A DNA stretch of 64,000 nt, taken from Anaerolineae bacterium (GTDB taxonomy: Bacteria > Chloroflexota > Anaerolineae > Anaerolineales > UBA11579). The stretch's first letter is position 1, and the number at the start of each line of letters is the position of its first letter. Below the pieces are notes generated by a model, which was not told the origin of the DNA, made no database searches, and saw only the letters and a program-made list of their open reading frames with translations. Below are positions 8,254 to 18,387 of this stretch, in pieces. The DNA lies in assembly GCA_004297445.1 (NCBI GenBank), contig SCUK01000028.1, forward strand, positions 1 through 64,000, written 5' to 3'. Position numbers and translations under genes: made by a program.

Positions 8254-8282
8254 ATTCTATCACGGATACAAGAGTAAGTCAA
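8254..8282 (-). promoter_or_regulatory. sigma-70-type promoter of RNase J
   Basis: On the minus strand TTGACT (8282-8277) and TAGAAT (8259-8254) are separated by exactly 17 bp. Both hexamers match consensus at five (TTGACT) or five (TAGAAT) of six positions. Confidence 0.6.
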
Positions 8283-8336
8283 AGCGAGATTGATGAATTC
8301 CCACACCTTAATCGCCGGGACTCTTGATTAATAATG

Positions 8337-8364
8337 TAGGGGTCGAGCTAAGCTCGACCCCTAC
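8337..8364. repeat. REP-like palindrome, TGTAGGGG type (copy 1)
   Basis: GTAGGGGTCGAGC and GCTCGACCCCTAC form a 13-bp perfect stem around TAA. It lies between the RNase J promoter and the groEL stop codon and could terminate groEL transcription. The same AATGTAGGGG entry occurs at 60302, and a related element interrupts a gene at 22850-22886. Confidence 0.6.
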
Positions 8365-8404
8365 TACATACTTGCAGGGTGGTGCTTGCATTACCGAGTT
8401 CTGC

Positions 8405-10045
<1,641 letters not shown>

Positions 10046-10090
10046 ACGAAATACTCCTTGCGATTGATTGGAATTAGGGTTGAATCAGAC

Positions 10091-10381
10091 TTACTCGACG
10101 ACGATGGCGAGCAGGTCGGTCTCGCGCAGGATCAGCAACTTCTTGCCCTCGACCTTGATTTCGGTGCCGGAATACTTGGCGAAAAGGACGGTATCGCCCT
10201 CTTTTACATCCATGGCGATGTGCTTGCCATCTTCGTCGCGCTCGCCGGGGCCGGCAGCTTTGACGGTGCCCTTCTGGGGCTTTTCTTTGGCGGTCTCGGG
10301 CAGGACGATACCGCCAGCGGTCATCTCTTCCTGCTCGATGGGTTCAACGACCACACGATTGCCTAGGGGTTTGAGCTTCAT
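10091..10381 (-). CDS. groES: co-chaperonin GroES
   Basis: The 96-residue product is the 10-kDa lid of the GroEL chamber: [19 protein letters not shown] at the N-terminus, the mobile loop with [16 protein letters not shown], and [15 protein letters not shown] near the C-terminus. ATG 10381 is preceded by an excellent AGGAGG; an in-frame TTG at 10396 overlaps that ribosome site and is rejected. It is the first gene of the heat-shock operon. Confidence 0.97.
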   Translation of the reverse strand: MKLKPLGNRVVVEPIEQEEMTAGGIVLPETAKEKPQKGTVKAAGPGERDEDGKHIAMDVKEGDTVLFAKYSGTEIKVEGKKLLILRETDLLAIVVE

Positions 10382-10420
10382 ACGATAGTCCTCCAACTGG
10401 TTTAGATTGCGTGAATTTTA

Positions 10421-10470
10421 ATTCTAGCACAGGTTAGCAGTCATATGCCGAGAGTGCTAAGTCGCGTCAA
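10421..10470 (-). promoter_or_regulatory. groESL promoter region
   Basis: On the minus strand an extended -10 element TGC-TAGAAT (hexamer at 10426-10421) lies 40 bp before the groES start. A TTGACG hexamer is at 10470-10465, but its spacing (38 bp) fits TAGAAT poorly and would suit a second -10 (CATATG/ATATGA) inside the CIRCE element. Either way the operator overlaps the promoter core. Confidence 0.45.
10434..10460. promoter_or_regulatory. CIRCE operator (HrcA site)
   Basis: TTAGCAGTC-N9-GAGTGCTAA, reading the plus strand, differs from the CIRCE consensus TTAGCACTC-N9-GAGTGCTAA at one base. It lies directly upstream of groES. HrcA is the known repressor of this site; hrcA itself is not in the window. 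Confidence 0.9.
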
Positions 10471-10577
10471 GATAATACCCCAGGTGAAATCGGATTTCAA
10501 GGGGTCAGCGCATAAGAGCTTTGTTAACAGCATCCTCTCGAACAGCAGCAATTTGCAGGGTAGAATCACAAGCTTGA

Positions 10578-12059
10578 ATGATGAAGACGCGAATCATAAA
10601 CTTCCTGATTGTGCTGGTGTTGCTGGCGGCCTGTACACCCCTCCCGGTGGCCGGCACACCCGCGCCGCCCACCGCGACGGCTGAACCCACCATCACGGCC
10701 GGGCCTTCGCCGACCCCGCTGCCGGTGCGCCCGGAGTTCCTGCCGGGCGTGCTGGTGGAGTACATCGCCCAGACCGGGGATACCCTGCCGGCGCTGGCGC
10801 GCCGATTCAACACCACCATTGGCGAAATCCGCGCGGCCAACCCCGTCATCCCTGACAGCGCCACCACGATGCCGCCGGGCTTCCCCATGCACATTCCCAT
10901 CTACTACCGCAGTTTCTGGGGGTCCCCGTTCAAAATCCTGCCGGACAGTCTCTTCGTCAACGGCCCGCTGGCAGTGGAATTTGATACCGCCGCGTTTGTG
11001 GCGGAGTATCCCGGTTGGCTCAATGGCTATGTGGAATACGCCGCCGGGCAGAACCGCAGCGGCGCGGGCATCATAGATTATGTGGCGACCAATTTCAGCG
11101 TCAGCCCGCGTGTGCTGCTGGCGCTGGTCGAATACCAGGCGGGCGGGTTGAGACAACCGGCGCTGAACCCGGACCAGGCGGAGTTTCCACTGGGGCACAA
11201 CTCCTTCCTGCATCGCGGGCTGTATCTGCAACTGGTGTGGGCCGCCAACCGGCTCAATAATGGCTACGGCGGCTGGCGCAGCGGCGACCTGCTGGACCTG
11301 GCGCTGGCAGACCGCAGTCTGGAACGGCCGGACCCATGGCAGAACGCCGCCACCGTGGCCTTCCAGTATTACTTCAGTGACCTGCCGGTGAACCAGTACC
11401 GTTTTGCCACCGGCCCGGATGGTATTGCGCGCACCATTGGCGACTTGTATGGCGATGTGTGGGCGCTGGATGAGCCGCATTTGCCCGGGAGCCTGGAGCA
11501 GCCGTATTTCAGCCTGCCTTTTGCCACCGGGGAATTGTGGGCTTTCACCGGCGGGCCGCACGCCGCCTGGGGCGAAGGCGCGCCGCTGGCGGCGCTGGAT
11601 TTTGCCCCCCCGGATGATGCCGCCGGTTGTTCCACCAGCGGCGAGTGGGCCACGGCCATCGCCGATGGGCTGGTGGTGCGCACCGATACCGGCCTGGTGG
11701 TGCAGGACTTGGACGGAGACGGCGACGAGCGCACCGGATGGGTGGTGTTCTACCTGCACCTGGCGGCTTTTGAACGCGTCCCGTTGGGCGCACAGCTGAA
11801 ACAGGGGGACCCTGTGGGGCATCCCTCCTGTGAAGGCGGAACGTCCACCGGGGCGCATGTGCACCTGGCGCGCAAATACAACGGAGAATGGCTGCCGGCA
11901 GACTACGCGGTGCCGTTCATGCTGGAAGGTTGGCTGCCAACTACCGGCGACCAGCCTTACGCGGGGACGTTAACGCGCTTCTCGGCGCAGGTGGAAGCCT
12001 GCACCTGTTCCGACGAGCGGACATGGATCACGGCCGGGCCACTGCCTGTAGAACCGTAA
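10578..12059 (+). CDS. LysM and M23-peptidase lipoprotein
   Basis: A 493-residue lipoprotein (lipobox LLAAC, Cys19) with a short TP-rich linker and one LysM module (VEYIAQTGDTLPALARRF, about residues 57-105). The C-terminal third is a LytM/M23-like metallopeptidase: the zinc His and Asp appear in GGPHAAWGEGAPLAALDF (about residues 325-340) and the second His pair in TGAHVHLA (about 423-430). It should act on peptidoglycan or surface peptides outside the membrane. The middle region (residues 110-320) is conserved-looking but unassigned. Whether the zinc site is complete needs alignment. Confidence 0.8.
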   Translation: MMKTRIINFLIVLVLLAACTPLPVAGTPAPPTATAEPTITAGPSPTPLPVRPEFLPGVLVEYIAQTGDTLPALARRFNTTIGEIRAANPVIPDSATTMPPGFPMHIPIYYRSFWGSPFKILPDSLFVNGPLAVEFDTAAFVAEYPGWLNGYVEYAAGQNRSGAGIIDYVATNFSVSPRVLLALVEYQAGGLRQPALNPDQAEFPLGHNSFLHRGLYLQLVWAANRLNNGYGGWRSGDLLDLALADRSLERPDPWQNAATVAFQYYFSDLPVNQYRFATGPDGIARTIGDLYGDVWALDEPHLPGSLEQPYFSLPFATGELWAFTGGPHAAWGEGAPLAALDFAPPDDAAGCSTSGEWATAIADGLVVRTDTGLVVQDLDGDGDERTGWVVFYLHLAAFERVPLGAQLKQGDPVGHPSCEGGTSTGAHVHLARKYNGEWLPADYAVPFMLEGWLPTTGDQPYAGTLTRFSAQVEACTCSDERTWITAGPLPVEP

Positions 12060-12140
12060 GGCGTTTCTTAACTCCAATTAAGGTAATGGGAAGCCAAGAA
12101 TGTTATAAAGGTGCATTCCTCACGGACTCATTGCCGCCGA

Positions 12141-14792
12141 ATGCTTAAGATCTCCTATCTGACCGATTTCTTTCGATTACTTCGTTATTTGACGCGGCGG
12201 CTGTTGACCGTTGGCCTGACCATCGTCGCGGGGGTGTTTCTCACGGTCCTGGCAGCCAACCACACCCAGCAAATCGAGACCAGCATTGAAGGCCGGTTGA
12301 ATGCTCAGGCGCAAAGCATCTGGCGCGACCAACACCCGGGGTTAAATATCTCTATAAACCAGGATGAATTGCAGGTTATTCTGGATAACCTGCGCGAGGA
12401 ATATGGCCTCAACGCCGGTTTCCTGGAGCGCCACCTCACGTTTACACGCCATGCCCTGCTCTATGACTGGGGCAATGTGCAGTTCACCAGTTTCAGTTTC
12501 GCGGCGAGTCGCTGGATCTTGCCATCGGACGCTTCTGCGCGCGGCATCATCCTGGATGCGCTCCCCGCCACGCTGCTGCTGGTGGGGGCATCCAATCTGC
12601 TTATCTTTGTCCTCGGCATCCCGCTGGCTTTGCTGTTGAGTCGGGTGCATGGCTCCAAACTGGACCGCTTTTTCATGGTCCTTGCGCCAATCTCTTCGAT
12701 TCCGTCCTGGGTGCTGGGGCTGCTGCTGGTTTTTGTGTTCGCTGTCGAACTGCGCTTATTGCCGGTGAGCGGTATGTACGGAATCATCACCGACCTCTCG
12801 CCGGAGGCGCGCAATGCGGCGGTGGTGCGCCACATGATTCTGCCGGTGGCGGCCATCGTGCTCAGTCAGGTCTTCCAGCTGGCGTTCACCTGGCGGTCGT
12901 ACCTGCTGGTGTATGCCAACGAAGACTATGTGGAACTCGCCAAGGCCAAGGGGCTCACGCCGCAGGTCATCCAGCGCGATTACATCCTGCGCGCGTCCTA
13001 TCCCTTCATCCTGACCAGTTTTGCCCTCACGCTGGTGGGTTTCTGGCAGACCACCATCGCGCTCGAAATCGTCTTCGACTGGCCGGGCATCGGCCGGTTG
13101 TTCATCAAATCCCTGCCGCACTTCTTCAATGAGAGCATGTTCCCCGGCGAGATGGTCATCACCGTGGGGCTGGTGGTGCTGTTCGCATACATCCTGGGGT
13201 TCACAGTGCTGCTGCTCGACTTCCTGTATGCCATCGTGGACCCGCGCATCCGGCTGAACACCGGGCGGGCGGAAAGCCGCCCCACGCGCGGCGGGTTCGC
13301 CTGGCGCTTTGGCCGCCGGCAGGAACGCCACGCCCGGCCGCCTTTGGGGGTGCGACTGCGCCAGGCGCTGACCGAATCTCTGCGCAGTCTGGGCGCGGTC
13401 TCGCGCCGGATTGGGCAGATAGGCCGCGAATTGCTTAGATACCCTTCCGCGGTGGTGGGGGCAGTGGTCGTACTGGTTCTGTTGGCCGGGTCGGTGTATG
13501 CCCTGGTGGCATTGCCCTACAAGGACATCGCCATCAGTTGGAACCAGACCTCCGTGACCGGGCGCATTGACCGGCCGCGGCTGGCCAAGCCGGTGTGGGT
13601 GAGCCGGATTCAGGGCGAAGACCTGCTGCAAAGCGTGGTGCTGGACAGCCGCACCAGCGACCCGGCGGTGACCAAGACCGTGACCACGCAGGATAGCGGC
13701 GCGGCCAAAGTGACATTGACGTATGACTTTGACTTTGCCTACGACCTGCCGCCTGAAGAAATCCTGGTCTATTTCCATACCGAGTTCGGCGAAAAACGGC
13801 CATTCGTGTTCTGGACCTGGACCCGGCCGGATGGTACGGTGCTTGAACTCAACCAGCTGTCGGTCATTAATGGCGACCGCATTGCGTTATACGACTACGC
13901 CTTTCGCGGCCAACGGTCCATCTTCAAGGCATTGGAAGCGCGTCCGAACCTGGTTGACGTGGCTGAGGAAGATCTGCCGCGCGCCTGGCTGTTTGGCGGT
14001 GCGGACGGCGACGCCCTCACGCCCCAGCCCGGCCGCTACACGCTCACCATTCAGGCGCTGTTCTTTGAACCCGACGTCGACATGGACGCCGAGCTGATGC
14101 TGCTGGGCCAGACCTATGGCGCCGCGGGCACAGACCTGTTCCGGCGCGACCTGATAATTCCGCTGTTTTGGGGCATGCCGTTCGCGCTGGTCTTCGGTCT
14201 GCTGGGAGCGCTCTCCACCGTGATGGTCTCGATGACCGCCGCGGCGACGGGGGTGTGGTTTGGCGGCTGGGTGGATGAGGCCCTGCAACGGCTGGCAGAT
14301 GCCAACCTGATTCTTCCCGTGCTGGCCATCAGTGTGCTGGTCTATGCCTATTTTGGCTTGAGCCTGTGGGTCATTCTGGGGACCATCATCCTGCTCTCAG
14401 CGTTTGGCAGTCCGCTCAAGACGTTCCGGTCGGCCTTCCTGCAGGTGATTGAAGAGCCTTACATCGAAGCTGCGCGCAGTTATGGCGCTTCCGGGTTCAG
14501 GATCATCTTCTTTTACATGCTGCCGCGAATCTTCCCGGTCATCCTGCCGCAATTAATTGCCCTGATTCCAAGTTTTGTATTTCTCGAGGCCACGCTGGGC
14601 ATGTTCAATATCAAGACCACATTCCCTACCTGGGGCAAGGTGATTTACGAAGCTATCAACCACGGCATCAGTTTTGGTTCACGCTTCTGGGTGTTACAGC
14701 CGCTCAGCCTTTTGCTGCTCACCGGAGTGGGGTTCGCATTGCTGGGCTACGCACTGGACCGCGTGCTTAACCCGCGTTTGGTACACGATTAA
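12141..14792 (+). CDS. fused DppB-DppC-type ABC transporter permease
   Basis: One polypeptide of 883 residues contains two binding-protein-dependent permease domains. The first half is DppB-like, with several helices and the EAA loop ELAKAKGLTPQVIQRDYIL. The second half is DppC-like: GTDLFRRDLIIPLFWG resembles the GTDxLGRD entry, and the EAA loop is PYIEAARSYGASGFRIIFFY. Between the first helix of half two and this region lies an extracytoplasmic insert of about 200 residues, predicted rich in beta strands. Oligopeptide or nickel importers normally use two separate permease genes with a binding protein and ATPases; none are adjacent. I chose ATG 12141; a GTG at 12111 is possible. Confidence 0.8.
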   Translation: MLKISYLTDFFRLLRYLTRRLLTVGLTIVAGVFLTVLAANHTQQIETSIEGRLNAQAQSIWRDQHPGLNISINQDELQVILDNLREEYGLNAGFLERHLTFTRHALLYDWGNVQFTSFSFAASRWILPSDASARGIILDALPATLLLVGASNLLIFVLGIPLALLLSRVHGSKLDRFFMVLAPISSIPSWVLGLLLVFVFAVELRLLPVSGMYGIITDLSPEARNAAVVRHMILPVAAIVLSQVFQLAFTWRSYLLVYANEDYVELAKAKGLTPQVIQRDYILRASYPFILTSFALTLVGFWQTTIALEIVFDWPGIGRLFIKSLPHFFNESMFPGEMVITVGLVVLFAYILGFTVLLLDFLYAIVDPRIRLNTGRAESRPTRGGFAWRFGRRQERHARPPLGVRLRQALTESLRSLGAVSRRIGQIGRELLRYPSAVVGAVVVLVLLAGSVYALVALPYKDIAISWNQTSVTGRIDRPRLAKPVWVSRIQGEDLLQSVVLDSRTSDPAVTKTVTTQDSGAAKVTLTYDFDFAYDLPPEEILVYFHTEFGEKRPFVFWTWTRPDGTVLELNQLSVINGDRIALYDYAFRGQRSIFKALEARPNLVDVAEEDLPRAWLFGGADGDALTPQPGRYTLTIQALFFEPDVDMDAELMLLGQTYGAAGTDLFRRDLIIPLFWGMPFALVFGLLGALSTVMVSMTAAATGVWFGGWVDEALQRLADANLILPVLAISVLVYAYFGLSLWVILGTIILLSAFGSPLKTFRSAFLQVIEEPYIEAARSYGASGFRIIFFYMLPRIFPVILPQLIALIPSFVFLEATLGMFNIKTTFPTWGKVIYEAINHGISFGSRFWVLQPLSLLLLTGVGFALLGYALDRVLNPRLVHD

Positions 14793-14797
14793 TTACA

Positions 14798-14829
14798 ACA
14801 GGCCGCGGCAATTGCCGCGGCCTGTTGCT
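14798..14829. terminator. bidirectional hairpin between convergent genes
   Basis: A perfect palindrome, CAACAGGCCGCGGCAA followed by its complement, lies between the permease stop and the Hsp20 stop. It lacks a clean T-tract, so termination strength is uncertain. Confidence 0.55.
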
Positions 14830-14843
14830 GGATGGGAAAGCGA

Positions 14844-15245
14844 TTATTTCGCTTTGACCTTGATTTGTTTGGCTTTGGCGCTTTCGGCTTTGGGCACGCG
14901 CACCGTCAGCACGCCTTGCTTCACGTCGGCTTCAGCGCGGGCGGCGTCCAGTGAGGCGGGCAGGCGCAGGGTGCGGCTGAAGCGGCCGGTCGGGCGCTCG
15001 CTCAGTAGCACGCGGACTCCTTCGCCCGTTTCCGGGGCCTGAAACTCGCCGCGCAGGGTGATGGTCTCCTCCAATACCTCGATGGAGACCTGGTCGGGCG
15101 CCAGGCCGGGCACCAGCGCGATGAGCGTGAAGCCTTCTTCGTCCGCCGTCACATCTACCGGGATGTGAACGTCGGGGCGCTGGCTTTCAGACAGGGCCGC
15201 GATGCGGCGGGCCAGGCGGTGGGGGGATACATAGTACAGGCTCAT
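14844..15245 (-). CDS. Hsp20/alpha-crystallin small heat-shock protein
   Basis: A 133-residue small heat-shock protein. The alpha-crystallin domain spans about residues 23-125: VDVTADEEGFTLIALVPGL, IEVLEETITLRGEF, the FSRTLRLP strand and the closing DVKQGVLTVRVPK motif (A-x-x-x-n-GVL). It lacks a clear I-x-I/V tail. It acts as an ATP-independent holdase. The start is preceded by GGAGG. Upstream, GATGTT-N5-AACATC (15301-15317) is a small inverted repeat of unknown relevance. Confidence 0.93.
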   Translation of the reverse strand: MSLYYVSPHRLARRIAALSESQRPDVHIPVDVTADEEGFTLIALVPGLAPDQVSIEVLEETITLRGEFQAPETGEGVRVLLSERPTGRFSRTLRLPASLDAARAEADVKQGVLTVRVPKAESAKAKQIKVKAK

Positions 15246-15360
15246 GGGAGGACCTCCAGGGATAGAGTGATTGTTTGCTTGCGGGAAAGGATAGCAGGCC
15301 GATGTTGGAGGAACATCAGCGCAGAATCAAAATTGCGTTAACGATGGGGTCTTACGGAAA

Positions 15361-18240
15361 TCAGGGAGCGGCCGGCGCGGGGGAACCCGAGGGCAGGTAG
15401 GCGGCGCAGGTTTCGGTATAGTCCAGCACCCCGCCGAGATATTGTTCCCATTCGGTCTCGGTGAAGTTGCGGTTGACGCGCTGGCACAGAGCCTCCGGCG
15501 CGGCGGCAAAGTCGATGCTCCACAGAATCAGGTCATTGTCCGAACTGCCGGTGGCGAGCGATTTACCATCCGGGCTGAAGGCCACGGTGTTCACCGAGGC
15601 CTCGTGTCCGGTGAGCCGCGCAATCTGGATGCCGAGGGCGAGGTCCCAGAGGATGATGGTCTTGTCTTCGCTCACCGTGACCAGCCGCGTGCCGTCCGGG
15701 CTGAAGGCCGCGCCATGAACCCAGTCGCTGTGCGCTTCGAGCGTGTAGACCAATTCAATGTTGATTGGCGAAAATGTCGTGTCGGTATCCGTCACCTGGT
15801 CCAGTTGCGCATACTGCCAAATTTTGGCGGTGTGGTCAGAGGACGTGGTGACGAACTGGCTGCCGTCCGGGCTGAAGGCGAGAAAGAGCACGAACTGGCC
15901 TGTGCCGTCTTCAATCGGCGCGCCGTTGACATCGACGTTGGGGTGCGGGACGAGAGTGGTCACCGGCAGGCCGGTGGTCAGATCCCAGAAAATTACCTGG
16001 CCATCCCAGCCGGCTGTCGCCACGATGTTCCCGTCCGGGTGGAAGGCCACCCAGCGGATGAACTGCGTGTGGCCGAGGAAGCGGCGGCTTTCGCCGGTGG
16101 TCAGGTCCCACACCACCAGGGCGTTATCGGCATTGATGCCGCCGGCCGCCACGCGGTTGCCATCCGGGCTGAGGGCAACGGTGAAGAATTGGGCGCCGGT
16201 CTCGGCGAAGAGATGCATCAGCGCGCCTGTCGCGGTATCCCAGACCTGCACGATGCCCGCGGTGTCGCTGGTCACCAGCAGCTGGCCATTGGCCGATAGG
16301 TCCATGCCGAAGACCGAGCCGGTGGACTGCACCGGTCCCAGCAAGATGCCGCCGCTGGCGCGCTGCCAGATAATGAAGGTGCCATCCTGCGCGCCGGAGA
16401 AAACATCTGCGCCAGTGGGGCCGAAGAGCACACGCCGGATAGGCGCTCGATGCCCCTGGAAATGGCCGGTACCACCGCTGGTGGTGCGCCAGAGGATGAT
16501 GTTCGTATCGTAACTGGCGCTGGCCACAATCTGGCTATCCGGGCTGAAGGCCAGGTCGTTCACCCAGTTGGTGTGAGCGGTGAACCGGTTGAGGACGCGC
16601 GGCCGGTCCTCCAGCAGAGTCCAGAGCAGGACGCGCTGGTCTTCGCCGCCGCTTGCCAGCCAGTTGCCGTTGGGGCTGATGGTGAGGGCGCGCACGTTGC
16701 TGCTGTGGCCTTCCAGACGGAAGAGCAGGCCGCCCTCCGGGATGCTCCAGCCGCGCACGATGGTGTCGCGCCCGGCGGAGAACAGGCGCGTCCCATCCTG
16801 CGTGAAGGCCAACGCATTGACTTCATTGGTATGGCCGATAAGGTTGAGGATTTGTTCGCCCGTTGCCAGGTCCCAGACGAATAATTCGCCGTTGAGCGAC
16901 CCCGAAGCGAGGTGGCTGCCATCCGAACTGACGGCGAGCGCCAGCACCGAAGCCCCGTGCGTGAGGGTCGCGCCGCTCTCGGCGAAGCTGGCGCCCGTCC
17001 ATGAGTGGATGCTGCCATCCGCGCCGGCGCTGATGAGAGTCGTTCCATCCGGGGTGAACACCAGTTGTTGCACCGCGCCTTCGTGGGCGGTAAAACGCCC
17101 GACCGAGATTTGCGCGTCCATATCCCAGATCTGCACCTTTCCGGTGGCATCGCCCACGGCCAGGTATTGGCCGCTTGGGCTGGCGGCGAGGCTCAGGATA
17201 TCGCCGCCGCCGGCGCTGGACAGGCGGGCGTAAGGGATGCGATTTTGCAGGTCCCACAGATACAGTTCATCATTGCCGCCGCCGGAAGCCAGCCAGCGGC
17301 CGCGCGGGTCATACTCGATGGTAAAGACGGTCGAGTCATGGTCATGCAGGAATGTGGACAGCGAGGGATTCTCGGCAAGGGCGGTCAGCAGGCTGGTGCG
17401 GGATTCAAGGTCGTCGCGCACCGCAAAAGCCTGCACCGAAAGCAGCATCGAGAGGGCGGGGTTGCTGCTCAAGTTATTAAGCGACTGGGCCGCCAACTGC
17501 CGCGAAAGGGCGATGCGCGCCTGAGCTTCGGCTTCGCGCCAGGCGAACAGGGCCGCCACCGCCAGCACGATCGCCACGGCCAGACCGGCGGCGGTCATGA
17601 GAAACAGGTTGCGCTGGCGGTTGGTTTCCTGGCGGCGGCTGGCCAGGACATACTCGTTCTGGAGTTTTGTGGCGGCGGGTTCGCGGTCGCTTGAGGCGGT
17701 GGCCAGCCAGGCTTCGGCCTCTTCCAGGTCTGCGCCGCGCAGCAGGAAACTGGTGTCGCGTTTCTTGCGGTTCCACTCGAGGGCGCGTTCCTGCAGGCGG
17801 GTATGCCCTTTGAGCCATTCCAGGTCGGTGTTGATGGCCTGCACCATGTTCTGCACGGCGCGGCTAAAGTTGTCTTCCTTGCGGATGTACACCCACTGGT
17901 GCGCGGAGAGTTCCGGGGGCAATTTCTTCATCTGGGTGGTGCGCGGCATGCGGTGCAGCACCGGCACCATGCGCTTGCCGTTGTCCACGGCGATCTGCAG
18001 TTCCTTCATGCAGTATTCAGAGCCGAGTGAATCAGGCGTAATGATGAAGATGAAGGCGTCGGCCTCTTCGATGGCGCGGGTGATTTCGGCCATCCAGTTG
18101 GCGGTAAGCGGGATGCTGTCCCAGTCAGCCCACAGGCTCAGGCTGCTTTCGGTCAGTTTGGTGTGCAGTTTGCGCGCAAATTCCGTATCCTTGCGGGAAT
18201 AGGAAATAAAGGCTTTAGTCAGTCTCTTTGTTTGCGCCAT
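15361..18240 (-). CDS. TIR-transmembrane-WD40 protein
   Basis: The 959-residue protein has three parts. Residues 1-130 form a TIR domain: KAFISYSRKDTEFARKL, then DAFIFIITPDSLGSEYC, where Glu80 in YCMKEL is at the position of the catalytic Glu of NAD-cleaving TIRs. A helical linker with WLATASSDREP and YVLASRRQE leads to one membrane helix (about 211-233). The outer part holds 14 WD-type blades, counted from their terminal motifs (LYLWDLQ to LILWSID), enough for two seven-bladed propellers. Similar linkers occur in WD40 signalling proteins that carry a STAND ATPase; that ATPase is absent here. Function is inferred as sensing by the propellers coupled to TIR output. Confidence 0.85.
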   Translation of the reverse strand: MAQTKRLTKAFISYSRKDTEFARKLHTKLTESSLSLWADWDSIPLTANWMAEITRAIEEADAFIFIITPDSLGSEYCMKELQIAVDNGKRMVPVLHRMPRTTQMKKLPPELSAHQWVYIRKEDNFSRAVQNMVQAINTDLEWLKGHTRLQERALEWNRKKRDTSFLLRGADLEEAEAWLATASSDREPAATKLQNEYVLASRRQETNRQRNLFLMTAAGLAVAIVLAVAALFAWREAEAQARIALSRQLAAQSLNNLSSNPALSMLLSVQAFAVRDDLESRTSLLTALAENPSLSTFLHDHDSTVFTIEYDPRGRWLASGGGNDELYLWDLQNRIPYARLSSAGGGDILSLAASPSGQYLAVGDATGKVQIWDMDAQISVGRFTAHEGAVQQLVFTPDGTTLISAGADGSIHSWTGASFAESGATLTHGASVLALAVSSDGSHLASGSLNGELFVWDLATGEQILNLIGHTNEVNALAFTQDGTRLFSAGRDTIVRGWSIPEGGLLFRLEGHSSNVRALTISPNGNWLASGGEDQRVLLWTLLEDRPRVLNRFTAHTNWVNDLAFSPDSQIVASASYDTNIILWRTTSGGTGHFQGHRAPIRRVLFGPTGADVFSGAQDGTFIIWQRASGGILLGPVQSTGSVFGMDLSANGQLLVTSDTAGIVQVWDTATGALMHLFAETGAQFFTVALSPDGNRVAAGGINADNALVVWDLTTGESRRFLGHTQFIRWVAFHPDGNIVATAGWDGQVIFWDLTTGLPVTTLVPHPNVDVNGAPIEDGTGQFVLFLAFSPDGSQFVTTSSDHTAKIWQYAQLDQVTDTDTTFSPINIELVYTLEAHSDWVHGAAFSPDGTRLVTVSEDKTIILWDLALGIQIARLTGHEASVNTVAFSPDGKSLATGSSDNDLILWSIDFAAAPEALCQRVNRNFTETEWEQYLGGVLDYTETCAAYLPSGSPAPAAP

Positions 18241-18387
18241 TTAACTTAACGAAAGACGGCAGTACCCGCGCGCGGGCTGACCGCCATTCCTCTCAGTGTA
18301 GGACAACGATAGTTCTATGTCAATTGCTTTTACCGGCCGGAGGACCGGGTCATTCGCCTCACGAATATTGTACCCCACCGAGCCGCC

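Noticed and set aside
15301-15317. GATGTT-N5-AACATC as an Hsp20 heat-shock operator
   Set aside because: It matches no CIRCE, HspR (HAIR) or CtsR consensus that I know, and a 6-bp inverted repeat is expected by chance.
15361-18240. Calling the TIR protein part of a Thoeris-type defence system
   Set aside because: No ThsA-like (SIR2/SLOG) or other partner gene lies next to it; neighbours are Hsp20 and a methyltransferase.
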